A DNA stretch of 64,000 bases, taken from positions 127,501 through 191,500 of the forward strand of contig WPIO01000058.1 of NCBI GenBank assembly GCA_009760855.2, read 5' to 3'. Made by a program: the position numbers and the translations under genes. Shown piece by piece: positions 48,201 through 60,200 of the stretch. Source of the DNA: Cristatella mucedo (lineage: Eukaryota > Bryozoa > Phylactolaemata > Cristatellidae). Each line of letters opens with the position of its first letter. Positions within the stretch are counted from its first letter, which is position 1. The notes below the pieces were generated by a model. It saw nothing but the letters and a program-made list of their open reading frames with translations. It was not told the origin of the DNA and did not search any database.

Positions 48201-51200
48201 GGCACTCGACCTCGGGCTACCTGTCCAAGCTCTAAACGCTCTTTCGATATTCAGTAATCAGACATCTACTGCCACGGAAAGCTGATCGAAGAATGCTCTG
48301 ACCTGTCTCTTAGGCCCACTGGGTCAAGGCCTGGAGCAGGGCATGAGCTCATAATGAGTCAGGTCACCGAGCTGGCACTGCTGAAACCAGCGGCACCATG
48401 GCAGGCACAGGGCTCGGTTGAATAGGTGCAAATCATTGGAATATGTAAAACAAAACACACTAGCAATGATAACAAAAAGCAGAGCACGGTAGGGCGACAT
48501 TTCCCTGTAGGTTTACAGGCAAACCAAGTGCTTTAACACAAGCAGGTTCGAAATAGGCTGGATCTACACATAAAACTGCCCTATCACGTCTGTATTTACA
48601 AAGCAATAAGGTTCATAGCAGGAAATACGAGCCAATACATAGCCAATACGAGCTGCATTCTTTTTTTGAATGCCAATGCACACTATACAAGAGGCTAGTT
48701 GATCTGTTAAGCATCTAGGAGAAAACAATGGGGGTCTAGATATAAAACAAGCCTTGGTTCACCTTGCTTCACCTTCAGCCAGCTTTCGGCCTTCCAGGTA
48801 ACCCTGGACCACTTCGACAAAGCTGTTTCAAACCACTTCCTGCTTCACTTGTGAGCGTCTATGTGAATTTGTAGCACTCGATCATCTTTATGTGATTCCA
48901 CAAAGACATCGGCTTTTACCTTTACCTAAGACAGCTGGGGGAGGGGATAAAATTCAAAGGTACACGAAGGCAGCCGACTATCACACACACGCACGCACGC
49001 ACACACACATACACACACAGATATATAGTGTTCAGACAAATTGCTTTACAAGACCCAATTTGATATGAAGTGGTGGCATCAAAACTTTCAGGGTACACCA
49101 GTGGCTCTGATTTGATGCTATTGTTCAGATATGGAACTTGATCTGCTGAGGCTAGCCCCATCTACAGTAAAGCCATAGTGGTCTCTTCTGTCCTAAAGGC
49201 AAAGATAGCTTGAAAACTTGATTAAACTACCTTAGAAAACTATCAATAATGCTAAAAGTCTCCAACGACCTTACAGCTGAACGTAAAATTAGTCAGGGCG
49301 TCCAACTGACTGCTCTTGTAATCCTCTTTGAAAGGTGAGCCGAGTGAGGAAAAAACAGGCAGTTCGAATTATCGAAGAGCACAGAGTTAAGGCTCCTGGA
49401 TGAGCCATCCTTGAACAGACACCATTAACAATGGCTAGAAGCGATTCCTACTGCCTCAAACATAATGGTAACTTGGTGGCGTAGGCAGAGCCCACCTTAC
49501 CGAGTGAAGAAGCTGCAGAAAGCTTGGTGAAGCTTCCTCTGATCTTCGACTTGCATACTTCCAAACAAGTTCTGCTGCTTCAGCTTGGCATTGGTATTCA
49601 TATGAGATCAAGATCTCAGACGAACTCTTTACGGTTAACATGAGTTGGTATGAGTATGAGTGGTATATTGGTATGAGTTTCTCTACGCAGCGCCACATCT
49701 AACGATTCGCCATCTGTATTTACAAGGTCTTTTTCGATCTCCGATTTGATGCTCTCTTAAGAGGGCCGGTCTTTCTTCAGAATAGTGATTACAGGGAGCT
49801 CAGGGCAGTTTGGCAGCAAACCATGGACGAAGAAACAAAACTTGGTGCATTCTTGCCAGTCCGACACGTTGAGGGGTCCCCGATGCAGAAGCAGCAGTTG
49901 CTCGACTGGTCAGAAAGTTCTTGCCAATTTGTTGAGGTAGAAACTGAGTGACTAATTTTCCTTCTTTGTGCCATCCACCAAAAGTACAGTAACAAAAAGA
50001 TTTCACTCATTAGTCATTTATTTCACTCGAGAATTTAAAATTGTAGGACCAAATTTTGAGCAACAATTTTTCACATTATCTTCCCGAGATTCCCTGGAGT
50101 TCTTGCAGATAAAATGAGGTCCAGAGTTAGTCCTGATCCCCAACATGCATGCCAAAACAGGCCTTGTAAGTTTCACACATCTTAGCAGATAGTTCTACTG
50201 AGTACTTGCTCACCCTTGCCTTGATAAACTGTTGGCAGACTTAGCAAACGCGTCTGCCGGATACTTCAGCTTCTTGATGCCAGGAAAATGCAGATGTGTA
50301 TAAACATTAGCAGCTGTAACAAAACTGAGAACTATTTATATTAATAGAAAGTGTTAATAAGTATGGCATGACTAATTTCGTGTTTTAATGCATAGTACAA
50401 CTGATCCATGCCAAGTCTCAATGACATAGTCCACTGCTCGACAATAAAGATAGTCACACAAAATACTAAGTTTTAAATGTTGTTTTTTATTACAGCATGA
50501 TTAACTATGGTGGCTACATAAAAAATTGTATGCACAAGATGAATTGTTCATTTAGCATCTGACTTTTAGCCATGGCTGCACATGCCATGTTCTAAAAAAA
50601 ATAGGCTATTCAATTGCCAGGTTTCTGGGGACTAGTAGCCATTTTTTGTTTTTGAGGCATAAGCAATTAGAAGGTAACAATTACTATCCAGGAACAGAAA
50701 TTGTATGGCTATCCACGAACAAAGATAAAATAAAAGTTAGCTACACACAATATATCTGGCTGGTGGTCAATCAACTTTGACTCAATGGTAACAGTAATCA
50801 TTAAATCGGTGAACACTAGATAGCTAACCATCCTAAAACTGAAACGATCGAAAGGAAAAATGAAGCATCAGGTAGCTCCTAGATAAACATGACAAGCAGA
50901 ATAATGCAAGCTATTACGGGCAGGTGCTTGCAAGTTACAAAGTTGTTAGCAAAGCCAAAGCACTTATTCTCTTGTGAACTGTCACTGGTGAAACAAAAAG
51001 CAGTTGCAACAGTGACAAATGCTCAGCTATTACACTAGTTATAGATGCTACGACCGACATAATGCTGAAACTATACTTTACTCAATTGCTTTCACGAGAT
51101 AATAAAAAGCACTCACTTAGTTTGGACCAACTTACTTGTGTGGCCTGATTTTCAGAGCAGCTGCAGCTTTTTCCAGCTGTCAAATATAACATCCAGAAGT

Positions 51201-54200
51201 CCATAGAAATCGGTTAACACAACTATTGAGTGGAAAGGGGCTTCAAATGGGAACTACCCAAAAATAATAACTGTACTCATCGAAATGAAACTGTAATACT
51301 CGAGTAGCAAGCTAAAGCAAACAGGCTTAATTCAAAATACCCAGCAAGACAAATAACACAAGCAACAGAATAAATAGCCTACAAGACAACATCCGGGTCA
51401 ATAGTATACACAAAATGACACGACAGTTAATAGTCAAATAGAATGTGATGCGATCAGCTGGCCTCGTCGATCACTGGCCCGAACACACGTGTCATGACGT
51501 GGGCAGCTTAGCTGCCATTTCAACCACACTGCTCCAGACATGCAAACACACTGCAGACCACCAATGAAACAAGTAGTAGCAAACAAGTAGTGGCAATCAC
51601 AAACAATACCTATGGTCACAGCAAGAGCAGGTTTGCAAATTAATAAACGGCTAAAGGCGGAAGCACAATCTGACACTAACACAAGCCAACCAGTACGAGT
51701 GAAATACGGCCACTGACGACAACAGAAACGTACCACATCGTTATATTTGTCACTAGTCACCACGGTCTTGCCAAAATCAATTGAGCCATAAACAACAGAC
51801 TGCTCCTGTTCTCGTTCCAGAATACCTGCAACGGATAATAAAAATGAAAGTTTTGAAAAATCGTCAGACAAAAGTTGAGCCAAAGGCATTTCAACTCTAG
51901 TCAGCTTATATGGCTCATTTAGCTCTGCCTGTCTGGAAGCAAACAAAACTATTATAACTAATCAGCCTTCTTCAAGGCAAGGTTTCGGACGTGTGGAATT
52001 GAGGATTGTTACCGCCCACTCCAATATTCGTCTTCTCGAGGGCCACACGTGAAACCTGGATAATCCGGTCAGGTGAAAGCTTCATTCGAATGCTTCGTTC
52101 GAGTGGTGAAGCAAATATGAAGCCAAGTTTTCTTCTATAAATTCTTAAATTCTGTATCGGCATAGAGTCAGATGGAACCTTCCGGGGGAGACCTCCACGA
52201 AATCAGCAAAAAAGGACAACTATCCACTTGAGAAATGTGAGGCACCAAAGGATGTGTATTGAAACATTCTTTATATGGGTGGCTACAGATTCAAGACAAC
52301 CAACATACTATGAAGAAAAAGACTGGCCATCTCGGATTCCAAGTGCCTTATCATAAAGTCTATTAACGACCAAGTTTGACAGTGGTTGGGCGAGTCGGGT
52401 ATGTGAGTTTCAACGACGACCGATTTAGGTAAAGTTAGCAGGAAAATCTTCATGAACGCAACTTTTGAGATAGGCCAGAATTGACAAACAAGGTTCTAAA
52501 GTCTGGACGCCACTGCATCTTTGCCTAGGAGAGAGGTGCTCGCACTTTATGCCTAGTCGAGGGTTCGAGTCTTGAAGGACTCCTCTTTATTGCCCACTGC
52601 AAGTGGGACTGATAGCCGCTAAGGATATTCTGCCCCTACATATATAGAGCAGTTTGATCAGCTGACCTATACTTTGTGTAGAGTCTACACAATGAATTGA
52701 GCCGTTAAAGAATACATGAGTATTTATGCAATATAAGTCAACTTACTCTTGCAATAATCTTCCTCGTAACTTTTGAAAATGACCAAAATATTGTTGCTAT
52801 TTTTTGATATCCTAATTCAGATTCTTGCGTTAGTCTAACCATGTAAGAATGCTAGTACGAATAATGCAGTGCACGCAAATCCAGATAACTCTAGCCTTTC
52901 TGATGCAATAATAGCTGTACAGCAATCAACAAATGATAGCAATGCTGCCACAATAGCAAGTGGCCATGAAAATGCCTAAGCAACGCAGGGCCATCAGGTA
53001 AGCTGGCAAAGGAAGCAATGTTTTGACACTCTAGAGCAGAAGTCGCAATGTTCTGACATTCTACGACAGAGGTCGGAAAACCCAGGCCTTAATGCCAGAT
53101 ACGACCTAGCTACTCCAGCCCAGCCCAACACCCTTGGTTATTTATTGTTGGATCCGGCCTAATTGAACTGCCGTGGTCCTGTTCCCCTTCATTACTGCTG
53201 GTTGAAGCTCAAGCTGTGGCCCGTGTTTATTTTTGGAAATAACGTCGGGTGCTTGTATGAAACAGAAGCACCTGACCGGGTAGGGGTGATAAATGTCAGC
53301 CCCTATAATTGCCATGCCGTCTGTTGCAGACTGTTTGTTTGTTCGCCTGGCCATGCGTGATTTCTTCTGGCATAGTGTGCCTCCTTGACTTCCTGAAATG
53401 GCCTAATAGTACAAAAAGTTTGCCGACCGGCAATGAGATACAGATCATGCAAGATCTTAATCAGCAGACAGCAGGTGATAAGCCACGCCAGTCACTGGAC
53501 ACATTTTTAAAGGATTATTGACAGTTGACGGTGACAGTTTTGAACCTAAACCACAAGCTTTACCTGGTATTATAGACTGAGCAGTGATTCTGTAGCCCTG
53601 GTAGTCGACAACGACGGTACCAAGTACACACAGGCCATCGATATCTAGTTCCGAATAGGCCCTGACACCCTGCAGATCCTTTGCCTACAATGAAAAGATA
53701 AGGGTAGTATTGGTACCCTTTAATGACAAGCAGGCAGCATCTAGTATTCGGAAAGCATCCCATTCCTCCCCTTAAAAGACCGTTGGCGACAGAAGCTTTT
53801 GCTCTGCAGGACCTAGACTGTGGAACTCTCTTCCACAATTCTTACGAAACAAAAACTACTCCCCTGCTGCCGACTATGGCACATCCTTTCCAGCTGTCCT
53901 AAAGTGCTACTTGCATGCTACTCACTACCTCAACTTTCTCCTGACTCAGCTGTGCTTCTCACCTTCTCTTTGTTGCACGAGATTAAATCTGTTGGCTACC
54001 GAATGCATACAAAAAGCTGCATAGGCTGTGAGTGCGCTATACAAAATGCTCATGGGTTACACCCACCCAGTCTTTGTTGCTTTGTGGAGTTACAGACTAA
54101 GATAATTTACATCTGGTAAGTAAGCAGCATCTACTATATGGGTAGCATCTATTATGCGACATTACGTGTTCATACCGGTGCCACATATGCAGCATCGTCA

Positions 54201-57200
54201 CCGCCGAAGTCCTTGTAATGATCCTTCACATCAAAGCCCATACTAAAGAATATGTTGTTCCATATGAACATTTGAATCCTACAATAAAAATTAACTTAGT
54301 AGCGATGGCATATTTAGCTGTCAAATAGGTCGACAGCAATGGCTGGTGAATGAGCGGGTCGATGAATGCAACCAAGTGGGTGAGAATCGACGTGCAATGA
54401 AGTGCCCAGCACGACCCCACTTACTTGGACTCCTCTCCAGGATTTATCGCCATCAAACACCCTTCAACGACAAGCTGAGCACCGCGAGTGGCCGCCCATA
54501 CGAAATCACTGTTGACCTATCGGTGAAAAATGATGGTTAAATATCAGCATCGGCTGACCAGAACTAGGCAAGACAACTAATGGCCATGAGCAACACGTGG
54601 GGGTGGGCACCTGCTTCAGCACGTGACCAAATGCCCAGCCGAAAATGTCTCACCTTGAACATGGAGCGCTCCCGATCCACGCGCTCAGGTAACGTTTTCT
54701 TGGGGAGTTCCTTCACAATCTGAAACTCTTCATTCCAGTCACGGCTGCCTGTCGGCAAGGTATCCTCATACCCAAGTCGACCAGTCATCAAACCTACAGC
54801 ATATGTAAACTCACATGCTCATATGCATATGCACTGATGGCACACACAGTCCACGACCATGCCGTCTCTTACAAGCATCTGGAGAGTGCTTGAAGTGTAA
54901 GACCTTATAACATCCGGGCTTGATCAGGACACGAACTAGATTGATCAACAGCACAGGCATCACTAAACGTGAAAGACAAAACAGAAACGAGAGAAAAGCA
55001 TCTAAAGCAACAGAGAGCAGTAATCATAGAAGCTTCTGGATTTTTTTTTCATCCAAGCACTACTTGGGCCACAAGTGCACTATCGAGTATGCAAAAAGAG
55101 AAAGCAAATAGCATACCATCCTCCATGCGAACAAGATCCATGGTGTGCTCCTGCTGCGGGGCCATCCAGCTGTACACTTGATATGGTGTGAACATGCGCT
55201 CGTAGGGATGTTTGGAGTACCTTAGAACGGCATAGCATTTCTATTACTATCCTAGCCAGTGGCAATGCAATCTGCCGCGGCAGAGCAAAGCACCAAGGCC
55301 AGCTGGCAGGCAGGAGACCAGCAGACAGACAAAAACAGCACAAGAGCTCACCTCTTCTTAACGAGGAGCGACCAATTGCGCTTGAAGCCTGGACTAATCA
55401 TTGCCAATAAGTCCACGAGTGAGTGGTGAAGAGCTTTAAAGGCCGTGGCAGCACGAGGATTGAACTCTTCTTTGGTAGACCTGCAGACACAAATGCACAG
55501 ATGAGTCCAAACAGCATGGCCCCAGGGGCCCTATAGTGCCTCCATAGAGGCTTCACTGAAGAGATATTGCAAATCTAAGTAGCGATACAAATGGGGCAAT
55601 CTTCAACTTACTGGTTGACATAAAAGCCCCTCGAAGATGCAGTGGCATGGAACTCCTTGTCTTCCAACGTAACAATGAACAGGTACAGCAAGTCCCCTAT
55701 TAACAAAACACGAAGATTCGGCTGAGCCTAAGCTGAAGCCGGCAATTTTACACCGATGCGAAGAGGAGCTGTGAAGTCCATAACACAAGCTGTCTAGCTC
55801 AATATCGAGATAGGAAAACTAGGCACACATCGAGATGCAAACTACTGACAAGATGCTACATCAGCCAGCATAATAATAATGATAATAATTCACTTGATAA
55901 AGCGCCCTCAGAGAACTTGATCTCTCTCTAGGAGCATGGAACGTATGCCTTTTCCCCTTTCTAATGAGTAAGATTTTAGGACAAAGCATAAATAGCTCAC
56001 ATCCACATGAATGGTACCGAGAAGAGGTGCCTTTGAAAACTCAGTCTTCATGGCCAGCTGCAAGTCCAAAGGGTGACATCTAGCATGTAAATCCAGAATG
56101 CATACGATTCACAAATGCAAATTCTCTGTCCAGAATTTCGACGACCCTGGCTAGCAATGCCTGGCAACTCCACCCCATCACCAGAAAAACTACACTATAC
56201 GGCCTTAATTCTCTCAGTACAGTCAGTTCAATGCATGCTCAATAGCACGATCCCGCTGAACAAATCAATGCACAGCCTTGCTTACCGTGGAGTTTTCTCT
56301 GTCCCGGAGGAGGATTCCATCCGTCATACGTCAGGATCTTGACACACTGTGGTGCCTGCAGATGCCATTAAGCAGGGCATAGTTTACGCTCTCAAATCAG
56401 GAAAGGTAAAAGCAGTATACCTAACGAAAACCATGCAAGTCCACAAAACCCAAAGGCTGAATCTAGCAAATTGTCGATCAAACGATGTCCGACACTTTTA
56501 AAAGTGGTCAAACGACGCTATCAGCACTAAATGCAGGGCCACAATAAAGATGTCAGGATAAGCAATGCTGGATACTACTTCGATATAACATTCTACTTAA
56601 TTTTTCTACGCACAATAGTCGTTGCAAACACAACAGCTGCCTCAAACCGGCTGCTCATCCGAGTCACCAAGGATACAACGCTGTGGCAATTAATTACCTT
56701 GAGCTCAGCAAAGTTCGGATGCAAGGGGAGCAGCGGACGCTCCTTGCTGCCAGGCATTATGTAGTCGGGAGGCGTGCAGTCCATGCTCTCGGGCTTCGAA
56801 CGGCGCTTGTCACCAGCGGCGCCGGCATATGCACCGTTAGCATTGCTCCCACTGCCGTCCCCAGACCATACAGCATTCACGTACGACAGTGACGCAAAGT
56901 TGTGCCCATTGAATGCATCTGTCTGGTCGCACGAGGTGAGAATCTCCTTGATTCGCTTCACGTGAAAGCGTGCCTCACGGACAGTGTAAGGCTCTTAAAA
57001 ATCCGGCAAGATGACAATGGTCAGAGAGCATTTACACAGCACACATTGAAGTCACAAAAATCGCACACGGTGGGCATGAGACCCAGCATCTAGGTTGTGC
57101 ACCATACTAGTCAAGCGGTCCATTGCTTAAAGCAACCTACCTAGCTTGGGTGGTACATGCAAACGATGCTACTGTTTCCCATAAGCCCTCCCACACCTTA

Positions 57201-60200
57201 GTGGATGGGTAGCTGGCTTTTTGTTACTGACGTCGGCAAAGGCTATGCTAATGTTAGTACAAACCAAACCAGACTGTTTATGTTATGTGCTCCCTAGCAG
57301 GCAGTACGCAGATAAACGAAGCTTGAGGTGTTCAGAAACAGCTGGGAGTGACACGACACTCTTAACAACCAGTACTTAGAAAGCAAACCCCTTATCATAC
57401 TGTGAGATTGACAGGCTAAACAGGACACAGAAATACTGAGGAAGAAATAGGTGAGTGTGATGATCACAGCTCTCAGTAAGAAACGGCTAGCCTGGGTAAA
57501 TAGGCTTTGCAACAAGCACATCTAGAGCTACATCGTGTCCCGATTGCTCAACTAGACTCACGTGACTTGATGCCAAACCCATACTCCTGAACCTGGTCAA
57601 TTTCGGCTACACATCGTCTAGTATGGCATTCTATAGCAGCCCTATTCTATAGGCAACACAATACTTACTGAAACATGAGTCCACAACAAATAACTGGATT
57701 CACCGAGCCACCGAGATGGCTATAGAGAAACTAGCATAGTACACAATTGCAGAACTTGAAACAGCATAGTCTGGCCAAAGAAAGAACAGCCACAAGTTCA
57801 GACTACCATACATGCAACCTGCTAAAAAGGAACTGGTTCGATGACAGTGTTTCTGCATGGCCACAAATGCCATTGAATGCACCCTGCGTCATTGTTGGGC
57901 AAGGCAGCGTAATTTGAGCTACGTGGGTAAGAAAGTTGGAAGCAAAAATGAGGTGGTTCATCATTACAGTATCTGGCACGGTGACCCTTTCATTTGCAGC
58001 CACATAGCCATTGCAGCCGGTAGCCTTTTTACAAGCATATTAATCGGTAAGTAGAGGACGCTTACATCTCTTGCCTATGTTATACAGAGCACTCACAGTT
58101 AACCGTCGCCCAATCTGCTTGATCTGCCGTGAGCAATGCTTTGACACTTTCCTTAGAAAGACAAAGCCACTGTCAATCGTCCATTCTGTTAACACTATCT
58201 ATATATCCTAATATGTGTACTATGAGACGTGACCAGCAGCTCGGACTAATGCATTACTCCGAGGAGAGATTCGAAGAATGAGTATTGCCTATTTAGCTCA
58301 TCCAGATATAGGCTGCTAGTATTGAGCTTGCTTGAATGAGGGCTCGGCACATGCCACTCTACAACCTAGGGTGATGGGGTCTGGACAGGCTGCTGCATAA
58401 CATCAAAGCAAAGACTAGCTGATTCAATAGAATCATCAATACAACCACTGAGGAGCCTTGCAGCTTTCGAGCCAGCTCAAAGAAGGCAATAAAGGATTGC
58501 CTGATCCAGCACTCGAACCTACGACCGTGAAGTGGGAGCACCCAACCGCTGAGCAATTGTCAGGTCTCTCAGCAGCTCTTAGGTGGGTCGAGTACCAAAT
58601 CCTATGCCGAATACCAAGTGACTAAATAAATGAAGGCCAGCTATTCATAAGGCTTTCCCGTAATTGCCATGTACCGAACGTATTGGCCAGATTCCGGACA
58701 TGTAGCCCATAAATGGAGCCTGTCTGCACCACGAAGGAGGAGGGGTGCCTACAAAGCTATAAGAAATTGTTAACTAGGCTCATTCAGCACATGTAAAGAG
58801 CCTAGAAAGAGATTTGGATCTCTTAGGGTGCTATACAAATGCCTTATAGCTATCATATCAGTAAAGATCTAATTTGTGCTATGTATTGATGACATTACAT
58901 GATACATCGATGCACGAGACAAGTGTCAGTAGGATGACGAGACAGCCTCAGCTAGGTAGCAATCCAAAGCTATAGACACTAAGGGTGATGACTCGATAGC
59001 AGGTAGCTACTGTTGACGAGGATAAATATATATATCGGTAGTACATGAAGGCATCCTAGGTCAAATTACATGCAAGCATTGTTGGGAGTCATGTGCACAC
59101 AGCTGATCGTGTCTTAATCAGGCTATTAACACTTTGAGTTACTACTTTGAGTTACTGATCTGTCGGCTTGGGTCACTGCTTAGGCTGGCCCATTAAACAT
59201 AAAGCCTCAGTCAGATGGTGTGCCGATGCAAGCAGGAATTGCCGAGCCAACCAAGCCAAAGGCCGCCAGCCATTCGAATGGATCAATTGTAGTCTGCTCA
59301 GTCAGGCATGTCTGCTCATTCAGGCATGTTCTCCGACCAACTAGCACCTGGCCAAGCAAGGCTCTGAGACAAAGAGATCTTGCAGGAAAGGTCACTGGGT
59401 AATTTACCCGGCCTACTGCAGAAGGCACTCAACCATGTGGGGCTGGCTGAGCTAGGAAATCTGCACTTTGCACTGCTGGGCTGAATAGCCACAGAGAAGA
59501 TACAAGCCATCACAAATCAAAGGAACGCCATGAAAAGAGTCAAGCAGCTTTTCTTTCATATTTGCAGAGTACTGTTTGTTGACACTGTTCTCGGCACAGC
59601 CTGAGCTCAGCCGGCAGTTGACTGGCGCAGAAATATGGAAAGCCGTACACCAGCCAAACACCATACCGTACCAAGACAGAATATAATAGGTTCTGGGCTA
59701 ATGGCAGGATGCAAAAACAAGCTGCTCTATGGTGGCCAAGATGACTCGGCACATCACCAATTTGGATTTTTACATGGCAGAAAATGTTTTCTCTGGGCCA
59801 GATCCGTGGTACAAGCATCACACTAACACCACAGGGTTAGAAACGAGCTACCAAAGGCCTGGCAAATAGGCAACCTTTAGTATACACTAATGAAATTATC
59901 GTCAATTTTTCAAGATTATCCTCCAACAAAACGGCAAGCATTCTCTAGAGTGGACCGTGCCCTATAGGGAAGGATGCAACAGTAGCAGTATCCATCTGGA
60001 GAGGTGCACCCAGCAGGCTAGCAAGACTGCAGCAAACTTAGCAACGTCTACTGCACTGGTAACACGAGGATGGAATCGTCGAGATAAGGGTAGGGAGACA
60101 TAAAAGCAGTTATTGCAGCCAGAGAAAGAAACACATGCAGAGACTTAGCCAGTAGCTAGACCGTGCCACCAAATCAGTAAAAAAAAATCAACAAATGAAG

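Larger units (their letters stand above)
50716..53563. other. CLUH introns around exons 13-14, apart from SINE-B
   Basis: Outside exons 13 (51734-51825) and 14 (51136-51176) and the SINE-B at 52505-52652, I recognise nothing in this stretch. Confidence 0.35.
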
